The notes under the pieces are model-generated. The model was not told where the DNA came from. It worked only from the letters and a program-made list of their open reading frames with translations, and did not search any database. Of a stretch of 64,000 nucleotides of DNA, positions 27,311 to 37,177 are shown one piece after another (the first letter of the stretch is position 1; each line of letters begins with the position of its first letter). Source of the stretch: Alteromonas genovensis (lineage in GTDB: Bacteria > Pseudomonadota > Gammaproteobacteria > Enterobacterales > Alteromonadaceae); the NCBI RefSeq assembly GCF_010500895.1, contig NZ_JAAAWO010000016.1, positions 23,379-87,378 on the forward strand, in the 5' to 3' direction. Made by a program: the position numbers and the translations under genes.

Positions 27311-29233
27311 TCATTCTTCATCATCGATGCCGGCAAGAAATGCCTCTACATCATCTAGGCTTCGCGTGCGTTTCATGTCGGGCAAGCTGCCTATAAACGT
27401 TTTTGCATAAGGTTTAGTCACCAAGCGATTATCACAAATGACCAACACCCCTTTATCGGTAGGGTCGCGAATGAGGCGTCCCGCCCCCTGCTTTAAGGTG
27501 ATAACCGCTTGTGGAATTTGAATAATGCCAAAGGGGTTTGCACCGCGTTTTTTCACATCTTCCATTCGAGCTTGAAGCAAAGGATCATCCGGTGAAGCAA
27601 ACGGAAGCTTATCTATCATCACGCAGACGAGGTCGTTACCACGCACGTCTACGCCTTCCCAAAATGCACCTGTGCCCATGAGTACGGCTTTCTCATCGGC
27701 TAAATACGCATCCAACAATGCTTGTTTTGTGGTGGTTCCCTGGACAAGCAGCGGATTATCTATTTCATCTTCTAATTTCTTTGCGATTTCTCTTAGCATC
27801 GCGTGACTGGTGAACAACAAGAAACAACGCCCGCGACTGGCTTTAATTAAACGCTTAGCGGTGTGCAGCAAGGTTTCACGCATTGAATAGCTGTTTGGCT
27901 CAGGCAAGTAGCGCGGTACACACAGCATGGCCTGTTCTGGGTAGTTAAAAGGGCTGTCTAAGCCAAGGGTTTCTGAATCTTCTAATCCCATTCGACGCTG
28001 AAAGTGCTCGAAACCACCATTGACCATCAACGTGGCCGACGTAAACACCCAGCCTCGCGGCGGTGACTCAACAAAGCGTCTAAATTTTGCGGCGATAGAC
28101 AGCGGTGTTAAATGCATAACAATGTGCCGCGGGGTAGTTTCGTACCACAAACTAACATTTTGCTGTTTGTTATCGCTTAACGCGTCAAGCTGCTCTCTCG
28201 ATGCAACAATGCGCTCGTACATATTGTCTAAATCTTTATCGCGGCCTAAATGCAGCTTGCACACTTCATAAAGAACGCCTAGCGCTTCGGCAAGCTTACC
28301 CACCTGCAGGCGGACTTCGTCGCGATCGAGTGCGAGTGCCCAATTTCCCCGCTCAGGATCATGAGGAAAAAGCAGACGTAAATCAGATGCTATCATGCGA
28401 CATTTATCAGCGGCTTTATCTAGCTGCCCAGCATCTTTGAGTACTGTTCTAAACAGTAAGGTAATGTCTTTGGCAATATCTTGAATTTGGCGCGTAGACA
28501 ACGACTCACCAAAGTAGTCGCTGGCAATATCGGGGATTTGGTGGGCCTCATCAAAAATAATGGCATCGGCTTCGGGAATAAGCTCGCCAAACCCCGTGTC
28601 TTTCAGCGCCATATCGGCGAAGAAAAGGTGATGATTAACCACGATAATATCGGCATCTAGGGCTTTGCGGCGAGCTTTCACTAGGTAGCAGTCTTCGTAG
28701 TCTGGACACTCTCGGCCTAAACAGTTGTCTACGGTAGATGTCACCATAGGCAGCACTCGCGCATCTTCTGGAAGGGTTTTAAGCTCTCCCATATCTCCGC
28801 TTTTGGTTGTACTTGACCAGCGCTTCACTTCAGATAACTGACCCAACACCTCTTTTTCTACCAAGGTGGAGTTACCGCCATGCTGAGACAGTCGGTGCAA
28901 ACACAAGTAATTCGACCGCCCTTTTAGCAGTGCCGTTTTTCGCTTGCTGCTCAACGCTTTTTTTACCAGCGGTAGGTCGCGATGAAAAAGTTGCTCTTGC
29001 AGATTTTTTGTTCCGGTGGAAATAATGGCTTTACCACTGCTGATTAACACCGGCGCGAGATAAGCAAAAGTTTTGCCCGTTCCGGTGCCGGCTTCCACCA
29101 CCAAACTGCCCGTTGTATCGATAGCGTGCTTTACCGCGTTGGCCATGTCGGTTTGCGCCTCTCTTGGCACAAACCCTTTTATGGTTTTTGCAAGCAGGCC
29201 ATCAGATGAAAATACATTTTTTATAGTGGGCAT
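27311..29233 (-). CDS. yoaA: YoaA-type ATP-dependent DNA helicase (DinG/XPD family)
   Basis: 640 aa superfamily 2 helicase. Walker A EAGTGTGKTFAYLAP near residue 50; Fe-S cluster cysteines in DNCLGRECPDYEDCYLV and an earlier NYLCLH; Walker B FDEAHQIPD (DEAH); motif VI QGAGRLIRDPTDKG; and GTGAFWEGVDVRG. YoaA acts in tolerance of replication-blocking damage, working with the clamp-loader chi subunit in E. coli. First gene of the yoaA-tsaB unit. No LexA box is obvious upstream. Confidence 0.93.
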   Translation of the reverse strand: MPTIKNVFSSDGLLAKTIKGFVPREAQTDMANAVKHAIDTTGSLVVEAGTGTGKTFAYLAPVLISSGKAIISTGTKNLQEQLFHRDLPLVKKALSSKRKTALLKGRSNYLCLHRLSQHGGNSTLVEKEVLGQLSEVKRWSSTTKSGDMGELKTLPEDARVLPMVTSTVDNCLGRECPDYEDCYLVKARRKALDADIIVVNHHLFFADMALKDTGFGELIPEADAIIFDEAHQIPDIASDYFGESLSTRQIQDIAKDITLLFRTVLKDAGQLDKAADKCRMIASDLRLLFPHDPERGNWALALDRDEVRLQVGKLAEALGVLYEVCKLHLGRDKDLDNMYERIVASREQLDALSDNKQQNVSLWYETTPRHIVMHLTPLSIAAKFRRFVESPPRGWVFTSATLMVNGGFEHFQRRMGLEDSETLGLDSPFNYPEQAMLCVPRYLPEPNSYSMRETLLHTAKRLIKASRGRCFLLFTSHAMLREIAKKLEDEIDNPLLVQGTTTKQALLDAYLADEKAVLMGTGAFWEGVDVRGNDLVCVMIDKLPFASPDDPLLQARMEDVKKRGANPFGIIQIPQAVITLKQGAGRLIRDPTDKGVLVICDNRLVTKPYAKTFIGSLPDMKRTRSLDDVEAFLAGIDDEE

Positions 29234-29352
29234 TTTTGGGACGTTTCAAATACATTGCATTATTAGGCGCGCATTATGCCAAAAACAGCGTTGAAAACCT
29301 ATCGAACAACACATGTAAACATAAAGAAGTACCCTGTTATTTGTGCCAGAAT

Positions 29353-30663
29353 TCAAGTGTGCCAGATTTCAAAGCCCCAGGGGTTTAACGTGAGCGCGGT
29401 ATCGGATGAAAATGTCGTTTTCTTATTGCGCTTCCAATGATGCAGCGTACCTAGATGCAACGACTCTTCAAATGTCACCGTTGCGGGCACATCAGAAAAG
29501 TTAATCACCACAAAGACTTTGTCGTCCTCGCGCTCTTCTCGTCTTACAAAACTGAATACCTGAGCCATTGATGAGTTAGGCACTTGGATCATGCGTGCTC
29601 CAAACTCACCATTGCCTAAAAATGGCTTCGATTTTTTAAGGGCGATGAGTTCTCGGTACAGTTCGCCGATAGGATGTTCTTGCCACTCAATGGGATCTCG
29701 TTCAAAAAAAGCCAGACGTTTGGTCTCTCCAGCTTCTTGTCCGTTGTGAATAAGAGGCATCCCCTCGCCTATAACTGAAAGCGCAATACACGCCTCGAGT
29801 GCGTCACCAAACTGCTCACGCTGCGTGCCGTCCCATGCGTTTTTATCGTGATTGCTCACAAACGTCATGCGATAGGCGTTATGCGGCCATGCTCTCTCAT
29901 TCCATGAGTAGTATTTTCTGAGTCTGTCTACGCTGCAGCGACCCTTGGCTAATTCGTGAAGAGTTTCATTCCAACTCCACGCATAGGTCATATTGAAAGC
30001 GTTCTCGTGTAAATCTCTGTTTTCCCACTCAGCAAGCAAAAATACAGGCTTAATGGCGTCGAGAGCGTGACGGGCTTGCTCCCAAAAATCGTTGGGGATA
30101 TAGCCTGCAACATCACAACGAAATCCATCGATATCAAACGCTTCCACCCAATAGCGCATTGCAGAAATCATGTATTCCCTCAGGCCAGGCTGGGAATAAT
30201 CAAACTCGATAATGTCAGACCAGTCCCACCAGGGCGATGGACGAAAGTCGCCTTTGTGATCTTTTGCATACCAATGAGGATGAGAGTCGACAAGTGCGTT
30301 GTCCCATGCACTGTGATTAGGTACCCAGTCTAGAATGACTTTAAGGTTGAGCTTATGGGCTTGAGATACAAGCTGTTTAAAGCTTTCTTTATTGCCGAAC
30401 TCTGGATTCACATCAAGATAATCACTGACCGCGTAGGGGCTACCGAGCTGCCCTTTTCTGTTTTTTTTACCAATAGGATGAATTGGCATTAACCATATAA
30501 TATCTGCGCCTAGGCTCTTAATATGCTCAAGGCTGTCAGTCACCCCATCAAAGGTTCCCTGGGTACTGAACTGCCGGGTGTTTATTTGATAAATAACCGC
30601 GTGGGAAGACCACTTGGGTTGCGATACCCTATATAGAGGACGAGGTGTTACGTCAAATTCCAT
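29353..30663 (-). CDS. Glycoside hydrolase family 13 (alpha-amylase type)
   Basis: 436 aa. (beta/alpha)8 barrel with all four GH13 regions: DWVPNHSA, GFRCDVAGY (nucleophile Asp184), LLAEWENRD (acid/base Glu212), and SNHDKNAW (Asp273). It hydrolyses or transfers alpha-1,4-glucan. There is no signal peptide, so it is cytoplasmic, suggesting turnover of stored glucan or maltodextrin. No other glycogen genes are near. The start is ATG. Confidence 0.92.
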   Translation of the reverse strand: MEFDVTPRPLYRVSQPKWSSHAVIYQINTRQFSTQGTFDGVTDSLEHIKSLGADIIWLMPIHPIGKKNRKGQLGSPYAVSDYLDVNPEFGNKESFKQLVSQAHKLNLKVILDWVPNHSAWDNALVDSHPHWYAKDHKGDFRPSPWWDWSDIIEFDYSQPGLREYMISAMRYWVEAFDIDGFRCDVAGYIPNDFWEQARHALDAIKPVFLLAEWENRDLHENAFNMTYAWSWNETLHELAKGRCSVDRLRKYYSWNERAWPHNAYRMTFVSNHDKNAWDGTQREQFGDALEACIALSVIGEGMPLIHNGQEAGETKRLAFFERDPIEWQEHPIGELYRELIALKKSKPFLGNGEFGARMIQVPNSSMAQVFSFVRREEREDDKVFVVINFSDVPATVTFEESLHLGTLHHWKRNKKTTFSSDTALTLNPWGFEIWHT

Positions 30664-30730
30664 AGACTAACTCCCTGTAAGGATCAGCCGCTTATCTTGC
30701 ACTGAACATTAAGCGACATATAAAAAAACG

Positions 30731-31663
30731 CTAAAAAATAGGTAGGCTGGTTACGCCTAGTAAAAATACCCACAACCCAAAAAATAGCTTTAGTGATTGC
30801 GTAGAAAAAGCCAGCACAAGGTATTTAGCCATAACACCACCCAAAATAGCACCTGCGCCAGCAAATATGACAACGTCATATACTATGGCATGGCTGACAA
30901 GTACATGAAAGGGAAGTGCTGACCACACTGTAAATGCTGATAAAATAACCGCAACCGCTATAGACATGGTGACGTTGAAACCGCGGATAATGAGGTAAAC
31001 AGCGACGAGTTCGCCCACACCAATAGATAGCCAAGCAGTAATGCACCCGCCCAAGAAGGCGATGGTGGGAAGACACACAATATCGTTTCCAGCTAACACG
31101 CTGCTGAACACCTGGCGCTTCATCAGCGGAATTGACGCTATAATTGCAATGGCCAATATAACGGAGAACACACCGAATACCGTGTGTAAGTTTTCAGGCC
31201 CACCCAATACATTGAGTAGAAGCGCTGAGCCATGCGTGGTGTATTGCGAAAAAAGGACACCACAAAGAGAAGGTATGACAGTTAATAAAAGAGCACTTGG
31301 CAGCGCGCCCCACTGACTGTCTGTTTTACGTTGGTCTGTTTGGCGTTGAGTGCAGAAAAAGCGAGTCCAAGTAATTGCTCCTGCCGTCATACCACAACAC
31401 TGAATAGCAAAGCTTGTGGCTACAATACTGTCAGGGGTAAAGGAAAGATACGCAAAAAAGGGGACAAATACCACGCCGCCGCCAGCGCCTGTGGCATTGG
31501 CAAATACCGCCCCTACTATGCCGACAAAGGTAAAGAAGCCATATTCTTGCAGCAAAGTCCCCACATTATTTTGTGAAAAAATAACAAAAGCCCATACTGC
31601 AATAAAGGCAAAAAGCCATGCTCTTTTGCGAGAAAACAGTGGCAATGATAGGGAATATGACAA
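30731..31663 (-). CDS. Sulfite exporter TauE/SafE family permease
   Basis: 310 aa, about 8 hydrophobic segments, two-fold repeat typical of TauE/SafE: GIVGAVFANATGAGGGVVFVPFFAYL in the first half and CITAWLSIGVGELVAVYLIIRGFN in the second. These carriers move sulfite, sulfoacetate or other small organic acids; the substrate here cannot be told. The start is TTG (complement of 31661-31663) with AGGAAAAAGAGA before it; no closer ATG exists. Divergent from the DUF2244 gene. Confidence 0.85.
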   Translation of the reverse strand: MSYSLSLPLFSRKRAWLFAFIAVWAFVIFSQNNVGTLLQEYGFFTFVGIVGAVFANATGAGGGVVFVPFFAYLSFTPDSIVATSFAIQCCGMTAGAITWTRFFCTQRQTDQRKTDSQWGALPSALLLTVIPSLCGVLFSQYTTHGSALLLNVLGGPENLHTVFGVFSVILAIAIIASIPLMKRQVFSSVLAGNDIVCLPTIAFLGGCITAWLSIGVGELVAVYLIIRGFNVTMSIAVAVILSAFTVWSALPFHVLVSHAIVYDVVIFAGAGAILGGVMAKYLVLAFSTQSLKLFFGLWVFLLGVTSLPIF

Positions 31664-31799
31664 GTCTCTTTTTCCTACAACGAGTTAACTGAGTGTCCGA
31701 GCGGCTACCTGCAACTGAACAAATTTCAATCTAAATGCTTAAATCGATACGTATAAGGCTTCATGTTTGTTTTCACGGCCGTATCGTTAACGCAGCGAC

Positions 31800-32282
31800 A
31801 TGATAGTAGTATCAAAAGAAAATAACGACACCGTTATTCATATAACACCGAATAGGTCTGCCACGTGGAAGCAGACAAAGTTTCTTATGCTAGCCTTTGC
31901 GCTGTTTATTAGCTCAATAGCAACCGCTTGGGCTGTAGCGGGTGCATGGGTAATTCTTCCTTTTGCTGGCGCAGAAGTATTTGCGCTTATTTGTGTTATG
32001 TATATTACCTCTCGCGCAACCTATCGATGGGAAGATATCACCATTGCTGCAGCCGCTATCGAAATTACCACCTCCCAAGGCAATCGCTGGGTGTTGAACA
32101 AAACCGCCTCGTATCTCTATTTTATTGAGGACACCCGTTTTGGCCGGTTACCCCGAGTTATTTTAAAAGACGACGTATGCGAATGTGAGGTTGGCAGTTT
32201 TTTAAACGAATCAGATAAAGACCAACTCTCTTCACACCTGACATCGGCAGGCCTACTGCGATGCAGTAATAAGTGGTGGTAA
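31800..32282 (+). CDS. DUF2244 domain membrane protein
   Basis: 160 aa. N-terminal ITPNRSATWKQTK, then two hydrophobic helices around residues 26-66 with GAWVILPFAGAEVFALICVMY, the DUF2244 hallmark; the rest is a soluble beta-rich region (EDITIAAAAIEITT, RFGRLPRVILKDD). In proteobacteria such proteins are found near cytochrome oxidase genes, but none is here. Function unknown. ATG start at 31800. Confidence 0.8.
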   Translation: MIVVSKENNDTVIHITPNRSATWKQTKFLMLAFALFISSIATAWAVAGAWVILPFAGAEVFALICVMYITSRATYRWEDITIAAAAIEITTSQGNRWVLNKTASYLYFIEDTRFGRLPRVILKDDVCECEVGSFLNESDKDQLSSHLTSAGLLRCSNKWW

Positions 32283-32397
32283 CTGCTGCCAAATTTGGCC
32301 ACGGCGGCGTGTCGGTTTATATAAATGAATCATAATTAATGATCACTTTTCAAATATTTCGACTAAACATTAAGTAACGTTAAGGAGAAATTCAGCT

Positions 32398-32643
32398 ATG
32401 AACTTGTACATTGAATCATTAGAGGGCGGTAATTATCTTGCGTCTACCGGTGTCGGCGCATCTCGAGCACTTGTACGAGACAAGAGTTCGCAACCAAAGA
32501 CGTTTCATTGTTTGAATGAAATAAGAGAGCATTTCGACACACAATCTTTTGAGCACGTGTGGCTAAGACAAAATACACCCTACGAAGAAATGGTAGGCCA
32601 GACCGATCATCCAGGCGCATTAGAACTGGAAATTGAATTATAA
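32398..32643 (+). CDS. DUF6482-type small protein
   Basis: 81 aa, no membrane segment. The SLEGGNYLAS start and the following basic RALVRDKSSQ resemble small DUF6482 proteins of marine gammaproteobacteria. GGAGA lies before the ATG and a strong terminator follows directly, so it is a real monocistronic gene. Function unknown. Confidence 0.75.
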   Translation: MNLYIESLEGGNYLASTGVGASRALVRDKSSQPKTFHCLNEIREHFDTQSFEHVWLRQNTPYEEMVGQTDHPGALELEIEL

Positions 32644-32668
32644 AGAACCGTTAAGGTTCTTTTTTATT
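32641..32668 (+). terminator. Rho-independent terminator
   Basis: Stem AAGAACC / GGTTCTT with short loop GTTAA, then T6, directly after the stop of the DUF6482-type gene. Confidence 0.85.
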
Positions 32669-32690
32669 GCCATGGAATGCCGATTAGGCC

Positions 32691-33266
32691 TCAGTCAGCA
32701 AAGAGATTAATAGTGTCTCTTACGTATTGCTTAATTCTCACTACCGGCTCTTCGAAGTTGCCGTTGCCAACGCTTCCCATGGAATAACGCAGCCAATAGC
32801 CATCGATAAGCGCAGCGGTTGATGCTGCTGCGTTTTTTGCTTCACGGGGCGGTAAAAGCTGTCGATAACTGTACGCTAAATTACTTTCAAGACGTCGGTG
32901 GTTAATGCACTGTAACCTGTGCAACCCTTTATTGTGCAAAGACAGCGCCCAAAAGTTAAACCACGTATTTGTTGCCGAACTTGCGCCCTGTGTTTGCGAA
33001 AAGTTATTTTCAATAATAAAGTCAATTCGCTCTAGCGGGTCGGCAATATGGGTGGTTATTTTCAACGCTTCCAATAGATGCCGCATCGTTGCTTCTATAA
33101 GTCCCTGCTTGTCTCCAAAGTAATGGCTCACGATCCCCGATGACAATCCCGCTTTTTTGCTAATTAAGCTAATCGTTGTCCCGTGATAGCCAACCTCTGT
33201 CATCACTTCTAATGTCGCTTCAATTAATTGCTTTTTGCGAACCGGCTCCATTCCCACTTTGGGCAT
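32691..33266 (-). CDS. betI: Choline-responsive repressor BetI (TetR family)
   Basis: 191 aa. N-terminal KVGMEPVRKKQLIEATLEVM and HTH GTTISLISKKAGLSSGIVSHYFGDKQGLIEATMR match BetI; the C-terminal region WLRYSMG is also typical. It represses the bet genes and choline or betaine aldehyde relieves it. Divergent from betB across 608 bp, which contains a likely operator at 33681-33694. In E. coli betI is the first gene of betIBA; here it is turned away from betBA. Confidence 0.92.
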   Translation of the reverse strand: MPKVGMEPVRKKQLIEATLEVMTEVGYHGTTISLISKKAGLSSGIVSHYFGDKQGLIEATMRHLLEALKITTHIADPLERIDFIIENNFSQTQGASSATNTWFNFWALSLHNKGLHRLQCINHRRLESNLAYSYRQLLPPREAKNAAASTAALIDGYWLRYSMGSVGNGNFEEPVVRIKQYVRDTINLFAD

Positions 33267-33874
33267 GCTAGAACTCCAAATATTTATCCAATGACTACCT
33301 GTAATGACCTGAACTGCGCTGCTGCAGTTGAGCTATTACCAATAAACTAACTGTAAATAGGTTACCTACTAATATGTTACCACGATTAAAAGCCGCACCG
33401 CGCGCTTACTATTTGGGTAGTTGAGCCTACTATTTTAAAGACGCAAAGTGCGAAGGAGGCGCGAAGGTAAATTCAACATTAAAAAATACTGTTAGCACTA
33501 AGTATTTTATGTGTATTCCAGTTTATATAAATAAAGTTCACGCACTAACCAAATCACAATAAAAATAAGCAAATACATACACCTAAACATCATAAAGCAT
33601 TAAATAATCACAGATCTCACGGACAAAATCCAGCACACCAACTTGAATCAATAGTTAGAACACTATACAATTTATTCTTTATTGAATGGTCAATCAAAAT
33701 AAAACACGTCGTTAAGCGCGAGTTTAAATAGCTGCTTGAAATAGTAAATCGACTGACTTTCATACGCTTAGGTAAGAAGTGCTCCGTAGTGTTATGCAGT
33801 AGTTTTTTGCAATTGAAGCACTGTCTGTCAGCGACTGTTCACAATGATTAACCAGCAACTTTAGGAACTTATCA
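33267..33874. promoter_or_regulatory. betI/betB divergent intergenic region
   Basis: 608 bp, AT-rich, no credible ORF. It should carry both bet promoters. A symmetric site ATTGA-N4-TCAAT lies at 33681-33694, and an AGGA ribosome-binding site precedes betB. The length is unusual for this compact genome; the remaining sequence shows nothing I recognise. Confidence 0.5.
33681..33694. promoter_or_regulatory. Candidate BetI operator (ATTGAATGGTCAAT)
   Basis: Perfect ATTGA/TCAAT inverted repeat with a 4-bp spacer in the bet divergent region, about 180 bp upstream of betB. The AT-rich TTGA...TCAA style agrees with published BetI sites as I recall them. Inferred only. Confidence 0.4.
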
Positions 33875-35338
33875 ATGTCATTACCTACATATCAGAATTA
33901 TATTCACGGTAAAGCTCTCGCGAATAAAAGCAGAGAAACGTTTTCTGTTACTAATCCAGCAACAGGTAAAGTGATATACCACGTTGAAGTTGCTGATGAG
34001 TTTGTGCAAAAGCAGGCTATTGAAAGCGCAAAAGCTGGGTTTGAGAAATGGTCGACTATGACGCCTATCGAGCGCACCCGTATTTTAAACAAAGCCGTGG
34101 CGTTATTGCGTGAACGAAACGATGAATTAGCAACAGTAGAAGTGCTTGATACCGGAAAACCTATTCAAGAGGCAAATTGCGTTGATGTTGAAACAGGTGC
34201 CGATGTAATCGAGTACTTTGCAGGCCTAGCTCCAACTCAGTTAGGCACGCAACAACAGGTAGGCAGCGATTTTTTCTACACCCGTAAAGAGGCACTTGGT
34301 ATTTGCGCGGGGATCGGTGCGTGGAACTATCCTCTTCAAATTGCATGCTGGAAATCTGGCCCTGCCCTAGCCGCTGGCAACGCATGTATTTTCAAACCAT
34401 CTGAAGAAACGCCTCTTGGTGCTATAAAGTTAGCCGAAATATTTACGGAAGCCGGCGTACCCGATGGTGTCTTCAATGTTGTACAGGGCGCTGCAGAAGT
34501 TGGGCAGTGGCTGACAACCAACCCTGATATTGAGAAGGTGTCGTTTACCGGCGAAGTGAGCACGGGCAAAAAAGTAATGCAAAGCGCCGCCTCTAACCTT
34601 AAAGACGTCACGATGGAACTGGGCGGCAAATCACCCCTTATTGTGTTTGACGATGCCAATGTAAGCCAAGCGGTGAGTGCAGCTATGCTTGGTAACTTTT
34701 ATACCCAAGGCGAAGTATGCACTAACTGCACCCGTGTTTTTGTGCACCGCTCGGTTTATCAATCGTTTGTTGATGAACTTATTTCACGTACCAATAGCAA
34801 CATCATTGCCGGTGATCCTCTCGACCCAGAGGTGAACTTAGGTGCGTTAATTTCAGAAAACCATCGCAACCTGGTGCTAAGTTATATCGAAAAAGGTAAA
34901 CAAGAAGGTGCGACCCTATTAACTGGCGGCCACACCTTATCTCCTGAATCAGCACCCAATGGCTTTTTTGTCGCGCCCACAGTATTTACAGACTGTACGG
35001 ACGACATGACTATCGTGAAAGAAGAGATTTTTGGGCCAGTGATGAGTGTACTTGTATTTGACGATGAGCAAGAGGTTATATCTCGTGCGAACGATACCGT
35101 TTTAGGCCTTGCCGCAGGTGTGTTTAGCCAAAACATTCAGCGGGCTCACCGTGTTATCCACCAGCTAAAAGCCGGAATATGTTGGATTAATAGCTACGGA
35201 AATTCACCCGCTGAGATGCCAGTAGGTGGTTATAAACAGTCGGGTGTAGGTCGTGAAAACGGCGTTGAAACACTTAATAGCTACACGCAGACCAAGTCTG
35301 TCTATGTGGGTATGACTGACATTGAAAGCCCGTTTTAG
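33875..35338 (+). CDS. betB: Betaine-aldehyde dehydrogenase
   Basis: 487 aa NAD(P)-dependent aldehyde dehydrogenase, second step of choline to glycine betaine. Seen: [25 protein letters not shown] region ([13 protein letters not shown]), the [11 protein letters not shown] nucleotide loop, catalytic Glu in [12 protein letters not shown], catalytic Cys in [10 protein letters not shown], and [13 protein letters not shown]. Length and motifs match BetB. betA begins 8 bp after its stop, so they form one operon. Confidence 0.95.
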   Translation: MSLPTYQNYIHGKALANKSRETFSVTNPATGKVIYHVEVADEFVQKQAIESAKAGFEKWSTMTPIERTRILNKAVALLRERNDELATVEVLDTGKPIQEANCVDVETGADVIEYFAGLAPTQLGTQQQVGSDFFYTRKEALGICAGIGAWNYPLQIACWKSGPALAAGNACIFKPSEETPLGAIKLAEIFTEAGVPDGVFNVVQGAAEVGQWLTTNPDIEKVSFTGEVSTGKKVMQSAASNLKDVTMELGGKSPLIVFDDANVSQAVSAAMLGNFYTQGEVCTNCTRVFVHRSVYQSFVDELISRTNSNIIAGDPLDPEVNLGALISENHRNLVLSYIEKGKQEGATLLTGGHTLSPESAPNGFFVAPTVFTDCTDDMTIVKEEIFGPVMSVLVFDDEQEVISRANDTVLGLAAGVFSQNIQRAHRVIHQLKAGICWINSYGNSPAEMPVGGYKQSGVGRENGVETLNSYTQTKSVYVGMTDIESPF

Positions 35339-35346
35339 GAGCCGCT

Positions 35347-36999
35347 ATGACTATGTATGATTATATTATTGTTGGTGCGGGCTCGGCCGGTTGCGTGCTG
35401 GCTAACAGACTATCTGCAAACCCCACGAACAAGGTTTTGCTTTTAGAAACTGGCGGTTCTGACAAAAGCATCTTTATAAAAATGCCCACGGCGCTCTCAA
35501 TTCCCATGAATACTGAAAAGTACGCGTGGCAGTTTCAAACAGAACAAGAGCCTTATTTAGACAATCGCGAAATGCACTGCCCTCGCGGCAAGGTGTTGGG
35601 TGGTTCGTCATCCATTAACGGCATGGTGTATGTGCGTGGCCACGCAAAAGACTTTGATGAATGGGAACAACACGGCGCTAAAGGTTGGGATTACCAGTCG
35701 TGCCTACCCTACTTTCAAAAAGCGGAAACCTGGTACAAAGGCACGGACACATATCGTGGCGACACTGGCAACATTGGCGTAAATAACGGTAATGAAATGA
35801 AGAACCCGCTTTACGGCGCGTTCGTTAAAGCTGGAGAGCAAGCTGGGTACGATATCACCAGCGACTACAATGGCCAGCAGCAAGAGGGCTTCGGCCCAAT
35901 GCATATGACGGTAAAAGGCGGAGTGAGAAGCTCAACAAGCCGCGAATATCTCGACCCGATTAAATTTCGCACCAATCTAACCATAGTCACCGGCGCCCTT
36001 GTGACTAAGGTAATACTAGACAACAAAGTTGCAAAAGGTGTTGAGTACCGTGTGAAAGGCGAAACCCAAATAGCATCGTGCGCTGAAGAGGTTATTTTAA
36101 GCGCGGGTTCAATTGGTTCACCGCATATTTTACAGCTATCAGGCATTGGTGATACTGAGGTGTTGAGTAACGCAGGCATTGATACGCTTCATCATTTACC
36201 TGGTGTAGGAAAGAATTTACAAGATCATCTTGAGTTTTACTTTCAGTACAAGTGCAAAAAGCCTATTACTCTTAATCGCAAGCTAGATGTTATATCTAAA
36301 GGCATGATTGGCGCTCAGTGGTTAGTGAATCGCTCAGGACTTGGCGCTACAAACCATTTTGAATCATGTGCATTTATCCGTTCTAAAGCAGGCGTCGAAT
36401 GGCCAGACATTCAGTATCACTTCTTGCCAGCAGCAATACGATATGACGGCAAATCAGCCTTTGATGGCGACGGGTTTCAGGTTCATGTTGGTCACAACAA
36501 ACCGAAAAGCCGTGGCAGTGTGTCGGTAGTGTCAAGCGACCCTACCGTTGCTCCAAATATTCGCTTTAATTATTTAGAGCATCAAGATGATATAGAGGGG
36601 TTCCGCGCTTGCGTAAGGCTAACCCGAGAGATTATCTCGCAGCCTGCTTTTGAGGCATTTAGCGATGGAGAAATTCAGCCTGGGGAACATGTTCAAACAG
36701 ACGAGCAAATTGATGCGTTTGTACGACAAGCAGTCGAAAGCGCCTATCACCCATCCTGTTCTTGCAAAATGGGTGAGGACGATATGGCAGTCGTTAATTC
36801 AAACACAGAAGTACATGGCATAAGTGGCCTTCGAGTTGTTGACTCTTCCATATTTCCGACTATTCCAAACGGTAACCTTAACGCCCCTACCATTATGGTG
36901 GCAGAGAAAGCCGCCGACATAATTTTAGGCAAAGAACCGCTACCTCGCAGCAACGCACAGGTTCACATAAATTCGAACTGGCAGCATGCCCAGCGCTAA
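35347..36999 (+). CDS. betA: Choline dehydrogenase
   Basis: 550 aa GMC flavoprotein that oxidises choline to betaine aldehyde. Seen: [19 protein letters not shown] (FAD), [29 protein letters not shown]-like HPSCSCKMG with the catalytic His region, and the C-terminal [22 protein letters not shown]. The choline-specific YVRGHAKDF region separates it from the other GMC enzyme at 3733. Membrane-associated in other bacteria. Third position of the bet operon is the BCCT carrier. Confidence 0.95.
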   Translation: MTMYDYIIVGAGSAGCVLANRLSANPTNKVLLLETGGSDKSIFIKMPTALSIPMNTEKYAWQFQTEQEPYLDNREMHCPRGKVLGGSSSINGMVYVRGHAKDFDEWEQHGAKGWDYQSCLPYFQKAETWYKGTDTYRGDTGNIGVNNGNEMKNPLYGAFVKAGEQAGYDITSDYNGQQQEGFGPMHMTVKGGVRSSTSREYLDPIKFRTNLTIVTGALVTKVILDNKVAKGVEYRVKGETQIASCAEEVILSAGSIGSPHILQLSGIGDTEVLSNAGIDTLHHLPGVGKNLQDHLEFYFQYKCKKPITLNRKLDVISKGMIGAQWLVNRSGLGATNHFESCAFIRSKAGVEWPDIQYHFLPAAIRYDGKSAFDGDGFQVHVGHNKPKSRGSVSVVSSDPTVAPNIRFNYLEHQDDIEGFRACVRLTREIISQPAFEAFSDGEIQPGEHVQTDEQIDAFVRQAVESAYHPSCSCKMGEDDMAVVNSNTEVHGISGLRVVDSSIFPTIPNGNLNAPTIMVAEKAADIILGKEPLPRSNAQVHINSNWQHAQR

Positions 37000-37126
37000 T
37001 AGGGTGTGTTGAATCTCTATTTATAACCGCTTGCGGATATTTTATCGCAACGCGCTCACAAGGTTAAACGTGCACGGTTAGTGCGTATTTGATGTGAGCC
37101 CTTAATAACTAAAAAAAGGAAAACAG

Positions 37127-37177
37127 ATGTTACATTTTTATCAGTATTGGGAGGGTGACAATGACGGCATGGCTTAG
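37127..37177 (+). CDS. Possible 16-residue leader peptide overlapping the BCCT start
   Basis: ATG TTA CAT ... TAG encodes MLHFYQYWEGDNDGMA. It has a better ribosome-binding site (AAAAAGGAAAACAG, AGGA 6 bp before the ATG) than most genes here and ends inside the carrier gene, which starts 34 bp after it in another frame. It may couple or gate translation of the carrier. It is too short to be sure that it is translated. Confidence 0.35.
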   Translation: MLHFYQYWEGDNDGMA

